From Vibrio sp. VB16 (GTDB lineage: Bacteria > Pseudomonadota > Gammaproteobacteria > Enterobacterales > Vibrionaceae): a stretch of 64,000 nt of DNA. The stretch covers positions 2,976,001-3,040,000 of the forward strand of contig NZ_CP087590.1 of the NCBI RefSeq assembly GCF_015594925.2, read 5' to 3'. Positions within the stretch are counted from its first letter, which is position 1. Every line of letters starts with the position of its first letter. A model generated the notes under the pieces. The model was not told the origin of the DNA. It saw nothing but the letters and a program-made list of their open reading frames with translations, and ran no database searches. A program made the position numbers and the translations under genes. Positions 53,176-61,766 of the stretch are shown piece by piece.

Positions 53176-54399
53176 ATGAAATCAACTCGACTTCCCTTAC
53201 AGCGTTACCGCTGGACCGGCCGAAATATTACTGGAAAGCAAATAAATGACACTATGTTCGCAAGAGATAAATATGAAGTCATTTCAATACTGACAAATAG
53301 GAATATTTATATAAGAGATATAAAACAGATCAAAATCTCATTTTATTCGCTAAAAAAACAACGAATGACAGCAAAAGACATCAATCTATTTACTCGACAA
53401 TTAGCCACACTACTTAATTCTGGACTTTCCTTAACTTTATCATTATCACTGCTTGCAAATAATCACCCTAAATCAGGTGGCCAACTTGTTATTACCTTAA
53501 TTAAAAATGCGATTGAGGAAGGATGTCCACTGTCCGAAGCCCTTAAAAAGGCCAGTCCCCTATTTGACAATACCTATGTACATTTGGTTTCTAGCGCTGA
53601 ACTTTCCGGGCAGTTAGCACAAACTTTCGAAAGAATTGCTCATTATAGAGAAAAAACGACGCAACAAAAATCTAAGCTTGTGAAAGCAATGATCTATCCT
53701 ATCTTTGTCTTATTATTAGCCTTTTTAGTCACCTATTTGATGTTAGTAAAGGTCATACCCGAATTTGAACATATGTTCCGTAGTTTTGGTGCTCAATTAC
53801 CTTGGTTTACTCAGAAAATCATTTCCCTCTCTCACTGGTTAAGTACTAATACGGCCAAGCAGTTAACTTGGTTAATCGCACTTACTTCGTTTTATAAGTT
53901 TCTCATTGTCTACTCTTATCGTTTTCATCGGCTCATCGACAAAAAAAAACTCAGTATCCCTGTTGTTGGCCCTCTGATCGTGAAATCTATCATTGCTCGA
54001 TTTAGTCGGTCATTGGCGGTAATGGTTCGTTCCGGAGTTCCCGTCATCAGCGCCATTCGTAACAGCATAAATCTAACCACTAACCTTTATTTTAGAGCAG
54101 CCGTGAATCAACTATTCGATGAAGTATCAACTGGTGTACCTATCTATGTAGCCATGACGAAAACCCACTGCTTTCCAGATTTAATGATTCAAATGGTCAT
54201 GGTAGGGGAACAATCTGGAGCACTTGATTGCATGCTAAATAAAGTTGCGGATACGTTTGATACAGAACTAGATGAGAGCATAGATAAATTGAATACCTTA
54301 GTAGAGCCCTTACTTATTCTGTTTTTGGGTGTCGTTGTCGGTGGTGTAGTCATCGCTATCTACTTACCTATCTTTAACATGATGGACGTATTAGGATAG
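53176..54399 (+). CDS. pilC: Type IV pilus inner-membrane platform protein PilC
   Basis: A 407-residue GspF-family protein with two repeated cytoplasmic helical domains (TRQLATLLNSGLSLTLSLSL; FSRSLAVMVRSGVPVISAIR) and three membrane segments near residues 175, 225 and 380. The repeat pattern LxSGxxL...I..A and the QM.M.GEQSGALDCML block are diagnostic. It anchors PilB action in pilus assembly. It is 36 bases after pilB and 36 before pilD. Confidence 0.95.
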   Translation: MKSTRLPLQRYRWTGRNITGKQINDTMFARDKYEVISILTNRNIYIRDIKQIKISFYSLKKQRMTAKDINLFTRQLATLLNSGLSLTLSLSLLANNHPKSGGQLVITLIKNAIEEGCPLSEALKKASPLFDNTYVHLVSSAELSGQLAQTFERIAHYREKTTQQKSKLVKAMIYPIFVLLLAFLVTYLMLVKVIPEFEHMFRSFGAQLPWFTQKIISLSHWLSTNTAKQLTWLIALTSFYKFLIVYSYRFHRLIDKKKLSIPVVGPLIVKSIIARFSRSLAVMVRSGVPVISAIRNSINLTTNLYFRAAVNQLFDEVSTGVPIYVAMTKTHCFPDLMIQMVMVGEQSGALDCMLNKVADTFDTELDESIDKLNTLVEPLLILFLGVVVGGVVIAIYLPIFNMMDVLG

Positions 54400-54435
54400 A
54401 ATGCGTATTGCACCTCTTTTTACCTAGGCCTATAA

Positions 54436-55305
54436 ATGGAATTATTCGAGTATTACCCTTGGCTTTACCCTGTTTTCGCGGGGATATTTGGACTCATTGT
54501 CGGCAGTTTTTTAAATGTGGTAATACACCGCGTACCAATCATGATGGAGCGCGAATGGAAACAAGATTGTGCGGAAACATTCCCAGATCTTAATATCCCA
54601 TTGGATAACAAAAAATTTAATTTAAGTATTCCTCGTTCTAGTTGCCCTCGATGCAAAACGCCATTACGTATAATTGATAACATCCCAATAATAAGTTGGT
54701 TATTGCTCAAAGGAAAGTGCCATCATTGCAAAGAACCTATTAGTATTCGTTATCCTTTGGTCGAGTTATTAACGGCAATAATGAGTTGCACAATTGCTTA
54801 CTATTTTGAACTAAGTTACTACTCTATAGCTCTTCTCTTCTTTTCTTTCGCATTAATCTCAGCAACGTTTATCGATCTCGATACCATGCTTCTTCCCGAT
54901 AGCATCACCTTACCATTAACTTGGTTTGGTCTCTTCCTTGCGTTGATTGGGTGGAGCCCAGTCTCTTTGCAAGATGCCGTAATTGGAGCCATTGCTGGGT
55001 ACCTTTGTCTATGGAGCGTGTATTGGGTATTTAAGATAGTCACAGGTAAAGAAGGCATGGGATATGGCGATTTTAAACTCCTCGCGGCACTTGGGGCTTG
55101 GTTAGGTTGGCAACACCTACCTATGATTGTGTTATTGTCTTCCTTTGTGGGACTCATATTCGGACTCATTCAATTACGCTTGCAAAAAAAAGGAATCGAT
55201 AGACAGTTTCCCTTTGGTCCATATCTTGCTATTGCTGGATGGATAAGTCTACTATGGGGAAATCAAATCATGGTCTGGTACTATTCTTCTGTATTAGGTA
55301 TTTAA
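54436..55305 (+). CDS. pilD: Prepilin peptidase / N-methyltransferase PilD
   Basis: Cleaves and N-methylates type IV pilins and type II secretion pseudopilins. The 289-residue polytopic protein has GSFLNVVIHRVP, the cytoplasmic zinc cysteines Cys70/Cys73 and Cys95/Cys98 (CPRC, CHHC), and the catalytic aspartates in FIDLDTMLLPD and MGYGDFKLL. It would process PilA of the same cluster. It ends one base before coaE. Confidence 0.96.
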   Translation: MELFEYYPWLYPVFAGIFGLIVGSFLNVVIHRVPIMMEREWKQDCAETFPDLNIPLDNKKFNLSIPRSSCPRCKTPLRIIDNIPIISWLLLKGKCHHCKEPISIRYPLVELLTAIMSCTIAYYFELSYYSIALLFFSFALISATFIDLDTMLLPDSITLPLTWFGLFLALIGWSPVSLQDAVIGAIAGYLCLWSVYWVFKIVTGKEGMGYGDFKLLAALGAWLGWQHLPMIVLLSSFVGLIFGLIQLRLQKKGIDRQFPFGPYLAIAGWISLLWGNQIMVWYYSSVLGI

Positions 55306-55306
55306 C

Positions 55307-55909
55307 ATGCCATATATAATTGGATTAACGGGAGGCATTTCTAGCGGCAAAACGACGGTTGCCAATCTATTTCAGCACCACTTCAATATCGGTATTGTTG
55401 ATGCCGACGTCGTTGCAAGAGAAGTTGTTGGACCCGGCACTATTGGTTTAGCCGAAATTACTGAACACTTTGGAAGAGATATACTAAGTCCAAATGGTGA
55501 ACTCAATAGAACAGCACTACGATCTCGGGTATTTACAGACCAGAATGAGAAGACTTGGCTGAATAACTTGCTGCATCCCATGATTCGCGACAAGATGAAA
55601 CAAGATCTCGATAAGATAACAACACCTTATGCACTATTAGTAGTTCCCTTATTGGTTGAAAATCAACTACAATCAATGACAGATCGAATCTTAGTCGTTG
55701 ATGTCAGTACTGAGGTGCAAATAAGGCGGACAATGGAACGAGATAATGTTTCAAAGTCTCAAGTAAAATCGATACTTTCAGCTCAAGCAAGTCGAGCTGA
55801 TAAGTTGAAATTTGCAGACGATGTTATTCAAAATGACAATGAGAACATTGATCTTTTACCTCAAGTTTCGAAGCTTCATCAGCACTATATGTCGCTAAGT
55901 CGAGCATGA
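55307..55909 (+). CDS. coaE: Dephospho-CoA kinase
   Basis: Last step of coenzyme A synthesis. P-loop GLTGGISSGKTT at residues 5-16, DADVVAREVVGPG and the lid region VDVSTEVQIRRTMERD are typical; 200 residues is the usual length. It immediately follows pilD, a conserved linkage (pilD-coaE-zapD-yacG) in gammaproteobacteria. Confidence 0.97.
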   Translation: MPYIIGLTGGISSGKTTVANLFQHHFNIGIVDADVVAREVVGPGTIGLAEITEHFGRDILSPNGELNRTALRSRVFTDQNEKTWLNNLLHPMIRDKMKQDLDKITTPYALLVVPLLVENQLQSMTDRILVVDVSTEVQIRRTMERDNVSKSQVKSILSAQASRADKLKFADDVIQNDNENIDLLPQVSKLHQHYMSLSRA

Positions 55910-55947
55910 TCAAAGAAGTAAACCAAAGGAGACGGTAAGGTCGCGGA

Positions 55948-56688
55948 ATGACAAAACACAAATTTGAACACCCACTAAATGAAAAGACCCGTATCTATCT
56001 TAGAGTAGAAGCACTCATGAGACAGATGCACCACTCCGCAAGCTTTGTCGATAATCTACAGTATCATCAATTTTTCCGTTCAATTTTTGATTTACTTGAG
56101 ATATTTGAACAGATCCAATTAAAAGCTGAATTAGCCAAAGATTTAGAGAAGCAGCGCCTTAATTATAAGCATTGGTTAAACGTTGATGGTGTTGACCAAG
56201 AGAAGCTACTTACTGTATTGGAAGAGTTAGACACAACTCATAAGTATCTCATGGCTGCAGAACGCTTTGGTCGTACATTGAAAGAAGACCGATTTTTAAG
56301 CTCCATACGTCAACGATTTAACTTACCTGGTGGAACATGTTGTTTTGACCTACCGGCTTTGCATTATTGGAATCACCTCCCTATCGAGCAAAGACAAAGA
56401 AATGCTCAAGGATGGATGAACACGTTGGCACCCTTGTCAAAATCACTTAATCTATGGTTAAAACTCTGCCGAGAAACCGGATATTTTAATCCACAAATAG
56501 CCCGTAACGGCTTTTATCAGAGTGATGCAGAAGAGGCAAATATCTTACGTTTGAATATACCGTTAGCTGATGGTGTTTTCCCGATGATTTCGGGACACAA
56601 AAATCGATTTGCGATAAAATTTATGTCCTTTGATAATGGACAAGCCTATAGCCAAGATGTCGAATTCGATCTTGCTATTTGTAATTAA
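55948..56688 (+). CDS. zapD: Cell division protein ZapD
   Basis: Cytoplasmic FtsZ-binding protein that bundles protofilaments and supports the Z ring. The 246 residues begin TKHKFEHPLNEKTRIYLRVE and contain SIRQRFNLPGGTCCFDLPAL; the C-terminal beta domain (RLNIPLADGVFPMISGHKNR) is conserved. GGAGACGG stands upstream of the ATG. Confidence 0.96.
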   Translation: MTKHKFEHPLNEKTRIYLRVEALMRQMHHSASFVDNLQYHQFFRSIFDLLEIFEQIQLKAELAKDLEKQRLNYKHWLNVDGVDQEKLLTVLEELDTTHKYLMAAERFGRTLKEDRFLSSIRQRFNLPGGTCCFDLPALHYWNHLPIEQRQRNAQGWMNTLAPLSKSLNLWLKLCRETGYFNPQIARNGFYQSDAEEANILRLNIPLADGVFPMISGHKNRFAIKFMSFDNGQAYSQDVEFDLAICN

Positions 56689-56700
56689 GGAATACAATTC

Positions 56701-56910
56701 GTGTCTACACCAATTAAATCTAAACCATCTATCGTTTCTTGTCCTCAATGTAAAAAAGAGGTGGTTTGGAGTACAGAGAACCAATATCGTCCTTTCTGCA
56801 GTAAGCAATGCCAGATGATAGATTTTGGGGAATGGGCTGATGAGAAAAACACGATCGCAGGCGCTCCCGACATGTCAGATTCAGATGGTTGGTCAGAAGA
56901 GCCTTATTAA
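56701..56910 (+). CDS. yacG: DNA gyrase inhibitor / zinc-binding protein YacG
   Basis: A 69-residue zinc-ribbon protein that in E. coli binds and inhibits gyrase. The zinc ligands are Cys14/Cys17 (CPQC) and Cys33/Cys37 (CSKQC), followed by the typical IDFGEWADEKNTIAG and an acidic tail. The start is GTG, 12 bases after zapD. Confidence 0.96.
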   Translation: MSTPIKSKPSIVSCPQCKKEVVWSTENQYRPFCSKQCQMIDFGEWADEKNTIAGAPDMSDSDGWSEEPY

Positions 56911-56976
56911 ACGACGGTTTAAATCGTTACTTGGCAAGATTAAGTACTCTTTTTTACAGTTTTATTTCTCGTATAA

Positions 56977-57005
56977 AAAAACGGGTTCCATATGGAACCC
57001 GTTTT
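56977..57005. terminator. Bidirectional terminator between yacG and rplS
   Basis: AAAACGGGTTCCA and TGGAACCCGTTTT, near-perfect palindrome between convergent genes. Confidence 0.9.
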
Positions 57006-57028
57006 CTATTTGAGAATGCTGGTTAGCA

Positions 57029-57382
57029 TTACTTCTTAGCAAGCTTCTCTTTAATACGAGCTGACTTACCAGAACGCTCACGTAGGTAGTACAACTTGGC
57101 ACGACGTACTGCACCACGGCGTTTAACTTCAATGCTATCAACCATAGGAGAGTGAGTTTGGAACGAACGCTCAACACCTTCACCGTTCGAGATCTTACGA
57201 ACAGTAAATGCTGAATGTAGGCCACGATTACGAATACCGATTACAACGCCTTCAAAGGCCTGTAGACGCTCGCGATCGCCTTCTTTTACCTTAACCTGAA
57301 CAACAACAGTGTCACCTGGGCTGAACTTTGGAAGGTCTTGTTTCATTTGCTCTTCTTCAAGAGCCTTGATGATGTTACTCAT
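57029..57382 (-). CDS. rplS: 50S ribosomal protein L19
   Basis: The 117-residue protein at the 30S-50S interface: FSPGDTVVVQVKVKEGDRER, EGVVIGIRNRGLHSAFTVRK and RGAVRRAKLYYLRERSGKSA are diagnostic. Last gene of the rpsP-rimM-trmD-rplS operon. Confidence 0.98.
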   Translation of the reverse strand: MSNIIKALEEEQMKQDLPKFSPGDTVVVQVKVKEGDRERLQAFEGVVIGIRNRGLHSAFTVRKISNGEGVERSFQTHSPMVDSIEVKRRGAVRRAKLYYLRERSGKSARIKEKLAKK

Positions 57383-57438
57383 TTTTAAAATTCCTAGAAT
57401 AAACTGATACTAAATAAAATAGGTTACTTAACTGTATT

Positions 57439-58179
57439 TTAAGACCGATAGTCTTTTATAAAATCAGTTAGTAATTGTTCCTGTTCGTCAGTCAGAGCTA
57501 GGTTTTCCAAGAGCTCTGGTCTTCTAAGCCAAGTACGGCCTAACGATTGTTTCAATCGCCAGCGACGAATATCCTTATGATTTCCAGATTTCAGTACCAA
57601 TGGTACTTCTATTCCATCTAAAACATCAGGACGTGTATAGTGCGGACAATCTAGCAAACCATTTGCGAAAGAATCTTCTTCCGCTGACGCAAAATCTCCA
57701 AGTACACCGGGTATAAACCTCGATACTGAATCAATTAACGTCATGGCTGGCAGTTCACCACCCGTCATCACAAAATCCCCAATTGACCATTCTTCATCAA
57801 CTTCAGATTGTATGATGCGTTCATCTATCCCTTCATAGCGTCCACAAATAAGAATCATATTCTCGTTCGTAGCAAGCTCTTCAACTCCACTTTGGTCAAG
57901 TTTTCGACCTTGAGGAGAAAGATAAATAACCTTCGTCTTTCCCGGTGCTGATTTCTTAGCAGTTTGTATGGCTTCGCGCAAAGGCTGCACCATCATCAAC
58001 ATACCAGGACCACCACCGTAGGGTCTATCATCGACTGTTCGATGTTTGTCGTGAGTGAAATCTCTAGGATTCCATATCTCAACTGACAAAAGACCTTTTT
58101 TAACCGCTTGACCTGTAACCCCAAATTCAGTAATTGAACGGAACATATCAGGAAATAGGCTAATTATGCCAACCCACAT
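57439..58179 (-). CDS. trmD: tRNA (guanine-37 N1)-methyltransferase
   Basis: SPOUT-class methylase that protects the reading frame by m1G37. The 246 residues contain DRPYGGGPGMLMMVQPL, LICGRYEGIDERII and the trefoil-knot loop DFVMTGGELPAMTLIDSVSR, plus VLKSGNHKDIRRWRLKQSLG. Third gene of its ribosomal operon. Confidence 0.98.
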   Translation of the reverse strand: MWVGIISLFPDMFRSITEFGVTGQAVKKGLLSVEIWNPRDFTHDKHRTVDDRPYGGGPGMLMMVQPLREAIQTAKKSAPGKTKVIYLSPQGRKLDQSGVEELATNENMILICGRYEGIDERIIQSEVDEEWSIGDFVMTGGELPAMTLIDSVSRFIPGVLGDFASAEEDSFANGLLDCPHYTRPDVLDGIEVPLVLKSGNHKDIRRWRLKQSLGRTWLRRPELLENLALTDEQEQLLTDFIKDYRS

Positions 58180-58206
58180 ATCTGTTCTCTCGCTCTACTG
58201 TGGAGT

Positions 58207-58761
58207 TTAAAACGCAGGATCCCAGTCAACTTCGATCCGTTGAGCATCGCGATCAATATTTTTAATCACTTGCTCTTCAAGAAACGGAATTAATCGTTCC
58301 TTTTGGCCAAAAGCATCTTTCAAATTTGCTTTCACTACCAAAACATCATTTGCACCAGTTTCTAACATATCAGAGACAGTACCGAGGTCGTATCCCTTCG
58401 TTGTTAATACCTGCATACCAAACAATTCACGCCAGTAAAATTCATCTTCTGACAGTTCCGGTAATGACTCTGGATTAATCACAATTTCAAAGTTAGTTAG
58501 AAGATGAGCGTCCTCTCGGATCTCTAATCCTTCAATTTTAGCAACCATACCTTTGTTATGGCGCTTCCAACTTTCAACCTTGTATTCAACCCATTTGCCT
58601 TTTTGGTTTATATACCAAGGGCTATAGTCAAAAATGCTTTCAGCATCGTCTGTATAGGAAATAACTTTAAGCCAACCTTTGATACCGTAAGTCGCACCAA
58701 ATTTGCCAACTACGATTCTTTCAGCTTGCTCGTTCATTAGTTCGTTTCCTTTAACCGACAT
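58207..58761 (-). CDS. rimM: 16S rRNA-processing protein RimM
   Basis: Assembly factor for the 30S head, binding S19. The N-terminal domain has VVGKFGATYGIKGWLKVISY, the PRC-barrel domain EDEFYWRELFGMQVLTTKGY and ANDVLVVK...RLIPFLEEQVIK. The first ATG (58761) gives 184 residues, as I recall for vibrio RimM; an internal ATG at 58737 has the better ribosome-binding site (AAAGGA) and may be the true start, giving 176. It follows rpsP by 18 bases. Confidence 0.95.
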   Translation of the reverse strand: MSVKGNELMNEQAERIVVGKFGATYGIKGWLKVISYTDDAESIFDYSPWYINQKGKWVEYKVESWKRHNKGMVAKIEGLEIREDAHLLTNFEIVINPESLPELSEDEFYWRELFGMQVLTTKGYDLGTVSDMLETGANDVLVVKANLKDAFGQKERLIPFLEEQVIKNIDRDAQRIEVDWDPAF

Positions 58762-58779
58762 TGCTTTGTTACATAATAA

Positions 58780-59028
58780 TTAAGCCGCTTTTTGAACGTC
58801 TTTTACTAGTTTAGTAACACGGTCAGATAGTGAAGCACCTTCGCTAACCCAGTGGTTAACGCGGTCTAGGTTAATACGTAAACCTTCTTCTTGACCTTGA
58901 GCTGTTGGGTTAAAGAAACCAACGTTCTCAATGTAGCGGCCAGTAGCTGCGTTGCGGCTATCTGCTACTACGATTTGGTAAAATGGACGCTTCTTTGCGC
59001 CGTGACGTGCCAAACGAATGGTAACCAT
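58780..59028 (-). CDS. rpsP: 30S ribosomal protein S16
   Basis: The 82-residue protein opens VTIRLARHGAKKRPFYQIVV and continues DSRNAATGRYIENVGFFNP, both diagnostic. First gene of the operon with rimM, trmD and rplS. Confidence 0.98.
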   Translation of the reverse strand: MVTIRLARHGAKKRPFYQIVVADSRNAATGRYIENVGFFNPTAQGQEEGLRINLDRVNHWVSEGASLSDRVTKLVKDVQKAA

Positions 59029-59124
59029 ATCGTCCTCTTTGCTTTCTCAATAATAAAAATAACCCCAAAAGCCGTAATTTTTAATTTAACAACCTGGGGT
59101 CTCGTGCCAATTTAAAGCCCCGGA

Positions 59125-59152
59125 ATTTTACTCTTATTTGGGGTTTTTGCAA
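59125..59152 (-). promoter_or_regulatory. Promoter of the rpsP operon
   Basis: On the minus strand TTGCAA (59152-59147), 16-base spacer, TAAAAT (59130-59125), followed by a GC-rich stretch (TCCGGGGC) typical of stringently controlled promoters. It gives a leader of about 90 bases. Confidence 0.55.
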
Positions 59153-59245
59153 GGCTTTTTGTGATCTAGAAACGGTTTCGGAAATGTTTATATTTTGGTA
59201 GGAGGATCAAGCAGCTAAAGCAGTAAGAAAATATTAGTCAAAGCT

Positions 59246-59270
59246 ATATGGCGCATAGCTTGCGCCATAT
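59246..59270 (-). terminator. Hairpin after ffh
   Basis: Perfect 10-base arms ATATGGCGCA and TGCGCCATAT with a 5-base loop, 16 bases beyond the ffh stop. No T run follows, so it may be an RNA-stabilising or weak terminator hairpin. Confidence 0.6.
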
Positions 59271-59285
59271 ATTCATGTTTGAGTG

Positions 59286-60680
59286 TTATCGGCCGAATGG
59301 TCCACCCATTCCGCCCATGCCACCTGCGCCACCCATGCCGCCCATCATTCCTTGCATATTTCGCATCATTCCCTTCATGCCACCCTTCTGCATTTTTTTC
59401 ATCATCTTCTGCATTTGAGTAAACTGTTTTAGCATGCGATTCACATCTTGCACTTGCACGCCAGAACCTGCAGCAATACGCTTTTTACGTGAGCCTTTGA
59501 TTAATTCAGGGCGTAAACGTTCTTTCATTGTCATGGAGCTAATCATTGCTTCCATCTGATTGAACATCTTGTCATCAACTTTATCTTTAACATTAGCAGG
59601 TAGGTTACTCATGCCTGGAAGTTTATCCATCATTCCCATCATGCCGCCCATATTCTGCATCTGTCCAAGTTGCTCACGGAAGTCTTCAAGATCAAAACCT
59701 TTCTTCTCTTTGAACTTCTTCGCCATTTTGGCGGCTTTGTCTTTGTCGACATTACGTTCTAAATCTTCAATCAAAGATAGAACGTCTCCCATACCAAGAA
59801 TACGTGAAGCAACGCGATCTGGATGGAAAGGTTCAAGTGCGTCGGTTTTTTCGCCCACACCTAAGAACTTAATCGGTTTGCCAGTGATATAACGAACGGA
59901 TAGTGCAGCACCACCACGCGCATCACCATCTACTTTTGTCAGGATAACACCAGTCAAAGGTAATGCATCACCAAAGGCTTTTGCTGTGTTCGCGGCATCT
60001 TGACCCGTCATTGCATCGACAACAAACAACGTTTCTACTGGCTCTATCGCGGCGTGAAGGTCTTTGATCTCTCCCATCATTTGTTCATCAATGGCTAGAC
60101 GGCCTGCGGTATCAACCAAAAGAACGTCATAGAATTTCTTCTTAGCATGGTCAACGGCAGCATTCGCAATATCAATCGGCTTTTGATCAGCAGAGGAAGG
60201 GAAAAAATCCACTCCTACGTCAGACGCAAGCGTTTCCAACTGTTTAATCGCCGCAGGGCGGTAAACATCGGCAGAGACAACCAACACTTTTTTCTTGTTA
60301 ACGTCTTTTAAGTGTTTAGAGAGCTTAGCAACACTGGTTGTTTTACCGGCACCTTGCAAACCTGCCATCAAAATTATGGCTGGTGGTTGGGCGGCTAGAT
60401 TGAGCTCTTCGTTAGATTCACCCATTACCCCTTCTAGCTCTGTTTGAACTATTTTTATAAATTCTTGGCCGGGGGTTAATGATTTAGAAACCTCTACACC
60501 AACGGCACTTTCTTTTACGCGCTTAATAAACTCACGTATAACAGGAAGGGCGACATCAGCTTCTAAAAGAGCCATACGTACTTCACGTAGTGTCTCTTTT
60601 ATATTGTCTTCTGTTAGGCGACCTTTGCCGCTAATATTTTTAAGTGTACTGGATAGTCTATCCGTTAAATTCTCAAACAT
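59286..60680 (-). CDS. ffh: Signal recognition particle protein Ffh
   Basis: SRP54 homologue that targets membrane proteins with 4.5S RNA and FtsY. The N domain opens MFENLTDRLSSTLKNISGKG; the G domain has GLQGAGKTTS, DTAGR and TKVDG motifs; the M domain is methionine-rich with a Gly-Met tail (GGMGGAGGMGGMGGPFGR). I start at ATG 60680 (464 residues), where AGAG precedes and homologues begin; an ATG at 60722 adds 14 residues. Confidence 0.97.
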   Translation of the reverse strand: MFENLTDRLSSTLKNISGKGRLTEDNIKETLREVRMALLEADVALPVIREFIKRVKESAVGVEVSKSLTPGQEFIKIVQTELEGVMGESNEELNLAAQPPAIILMAGLQGAGKTTSVAKLSKHLKDVNKKKVLVVSADVYRPAAIKQLETLASDVGVDFFPSSADQKPIDIANAAVDHAKKKFYDVLLVDTAGRLAIDEQMMGEIKDLHAAIEPVETLFVVDAMTGQDAANTAKAFGDALPLTGVILTKVDGDARGGAALSVRYITGKPIKFLGVGEKTDALEPFHPDRVASRILGMGDVLSLIEDLERNVDKDKAAKMAKKFKEKKGFDLEDFREQLGQMQNMGGMMGMMDKLPGMSNLPANVKDKVDDKMFNQMEAMISSMTMKERLRPELIKGSRKKRIAAGSGVQVQDVNRMLKQFTQMQKMMKKMQKGGMKGMMRNMQGMMGGMGGAGGMGGMGGPFGR

Positions 60681-60864
60681 GTCTGTCTCTTTAGCTGGAC
60701 TTTTCGAAACACCTTTTAGCAAAGCAAGGGCGATTAATGTCGGCAGTATACCTTAGGTAATTGATCTTCCAAAATCTAAACGATGATTTATTCGATCCTT
60801 AGATAGCTCATCGAGTTTAACCGCGTTATAATCCGTTCATTAGATAAGAATTTATTAGGAAAAT

Positions 60865-61662
60865 ATGGACAGTATAATCGCTATTGCCGCTGCCATTTTA
60901 TATGCAATTGCTACCGCAACAATAGTCCCAGGGCTATCTCAGCAGACCCACATAAAGGCAAAAACAGTCTTCGTGAGTGCGGCGTTAGCAATTATTTTCC
61001 ACGTATGGCTATTACACGGCCAAATTCACAACAGTTCAAGCGGACAAAACTTGAGCATGCTCAATGTTGCTTCTCTCGTCAGTTTTATTACTTCATTAGT
61101 AATGAGCTTGGCGATGTTTAAAACCCGTTTGTGGTTTTTGTTGCCTGTCGTTTACGGGTTTTCGATTATTAGCATTCTCGCTTCAAATTTCTTACCTGGT
61201 GCATTCATTACTCACTTTGAAGGGAAAATGGGATTGTTAATCCATATTACAATCGCACTTTTCGCTTATGCGACCTTAACGATTGCCGCACTATATGCAA
61301 TTCAGCTCGCTTGGTTAGACTATAAATTGAAGAACAAAAAAGCGATGGCAGTGAACCCTAATCTGCCGCCATTATTAAAAGTAGAAAGGCAACTTTTTAA
61401 CATAATCCTCATTGGCAATGGTCTGCTAACCTTAACGCTATTATCTGGATTCGTATTTTTAGATGATATGTTTGCGCGTGGTTCAGCCCATAAATCTATT
61501 CTTTCTTTTGTTGCTTGGGTAATTTATTCCGTATTACTCTGGGGACATTATCAAAAAGGTTGGCGTGGTAAAAAGGTAACATGGTTTGCGATTGCAGGTG
61601 CAACCTTGCTTACACTTGCCTATTTTGGCAGCCGATTTGTTCGAGAAATCATTTTGAACTAA
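60865..61662 (+). CDS. ypjD: Inner-membrane protein YpjD (cytochrome c assembly CcsA-like)
   Basis: A 265-residue polytopic protein with about eight membrane segments, of the CcsA/CcmC-like family. Divergent from ffh and followed by a CorB-type gene, as in E. coli (ffh-ypjD-yfjD). Typical features are FEGKMGLLIHITIALFAYAT and the C-terminal SFVAWVIYSVLLWGHYQKGW. The conserved histidines could bind haem, but the cellular role is unknown; ypjD has been linked with CorB-type proteins in magnesium/cobalt matters only by position. Confidence 0.9.
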   Translation: MDSIIAIAAAILYAIATATIVPGLSQQTHIKAKTVFVSAALAIIFHVWLLHGQIHNSSSGQNLSMLNVASLVSFITSLVMSLAMFKTRLWFLLPVVYGFSIISILASNFLPGAFITHFEGKMGLLIHITIALFAYATLTIAALYAIQLAWLDYKLKNKKAMAVNPNLPPLLKVERQLFNIILIGNGLLTLTLLSGFVFLDDMFARGSAHKSILSFVAWVIYSVLLWGHYQKGWRGKKVTWFAIAGATLLTLAYFGSRFVREIILN

Positions 61663-61766
61663 CCGATTACCCGCTACTAAAAACACTATTTATTCATAAT
61701 ATAATTGACAGCTCAAATCACTTAAGTCATAAATTGAGCGATAATTAAAAAAAGGAATTCCAAACA

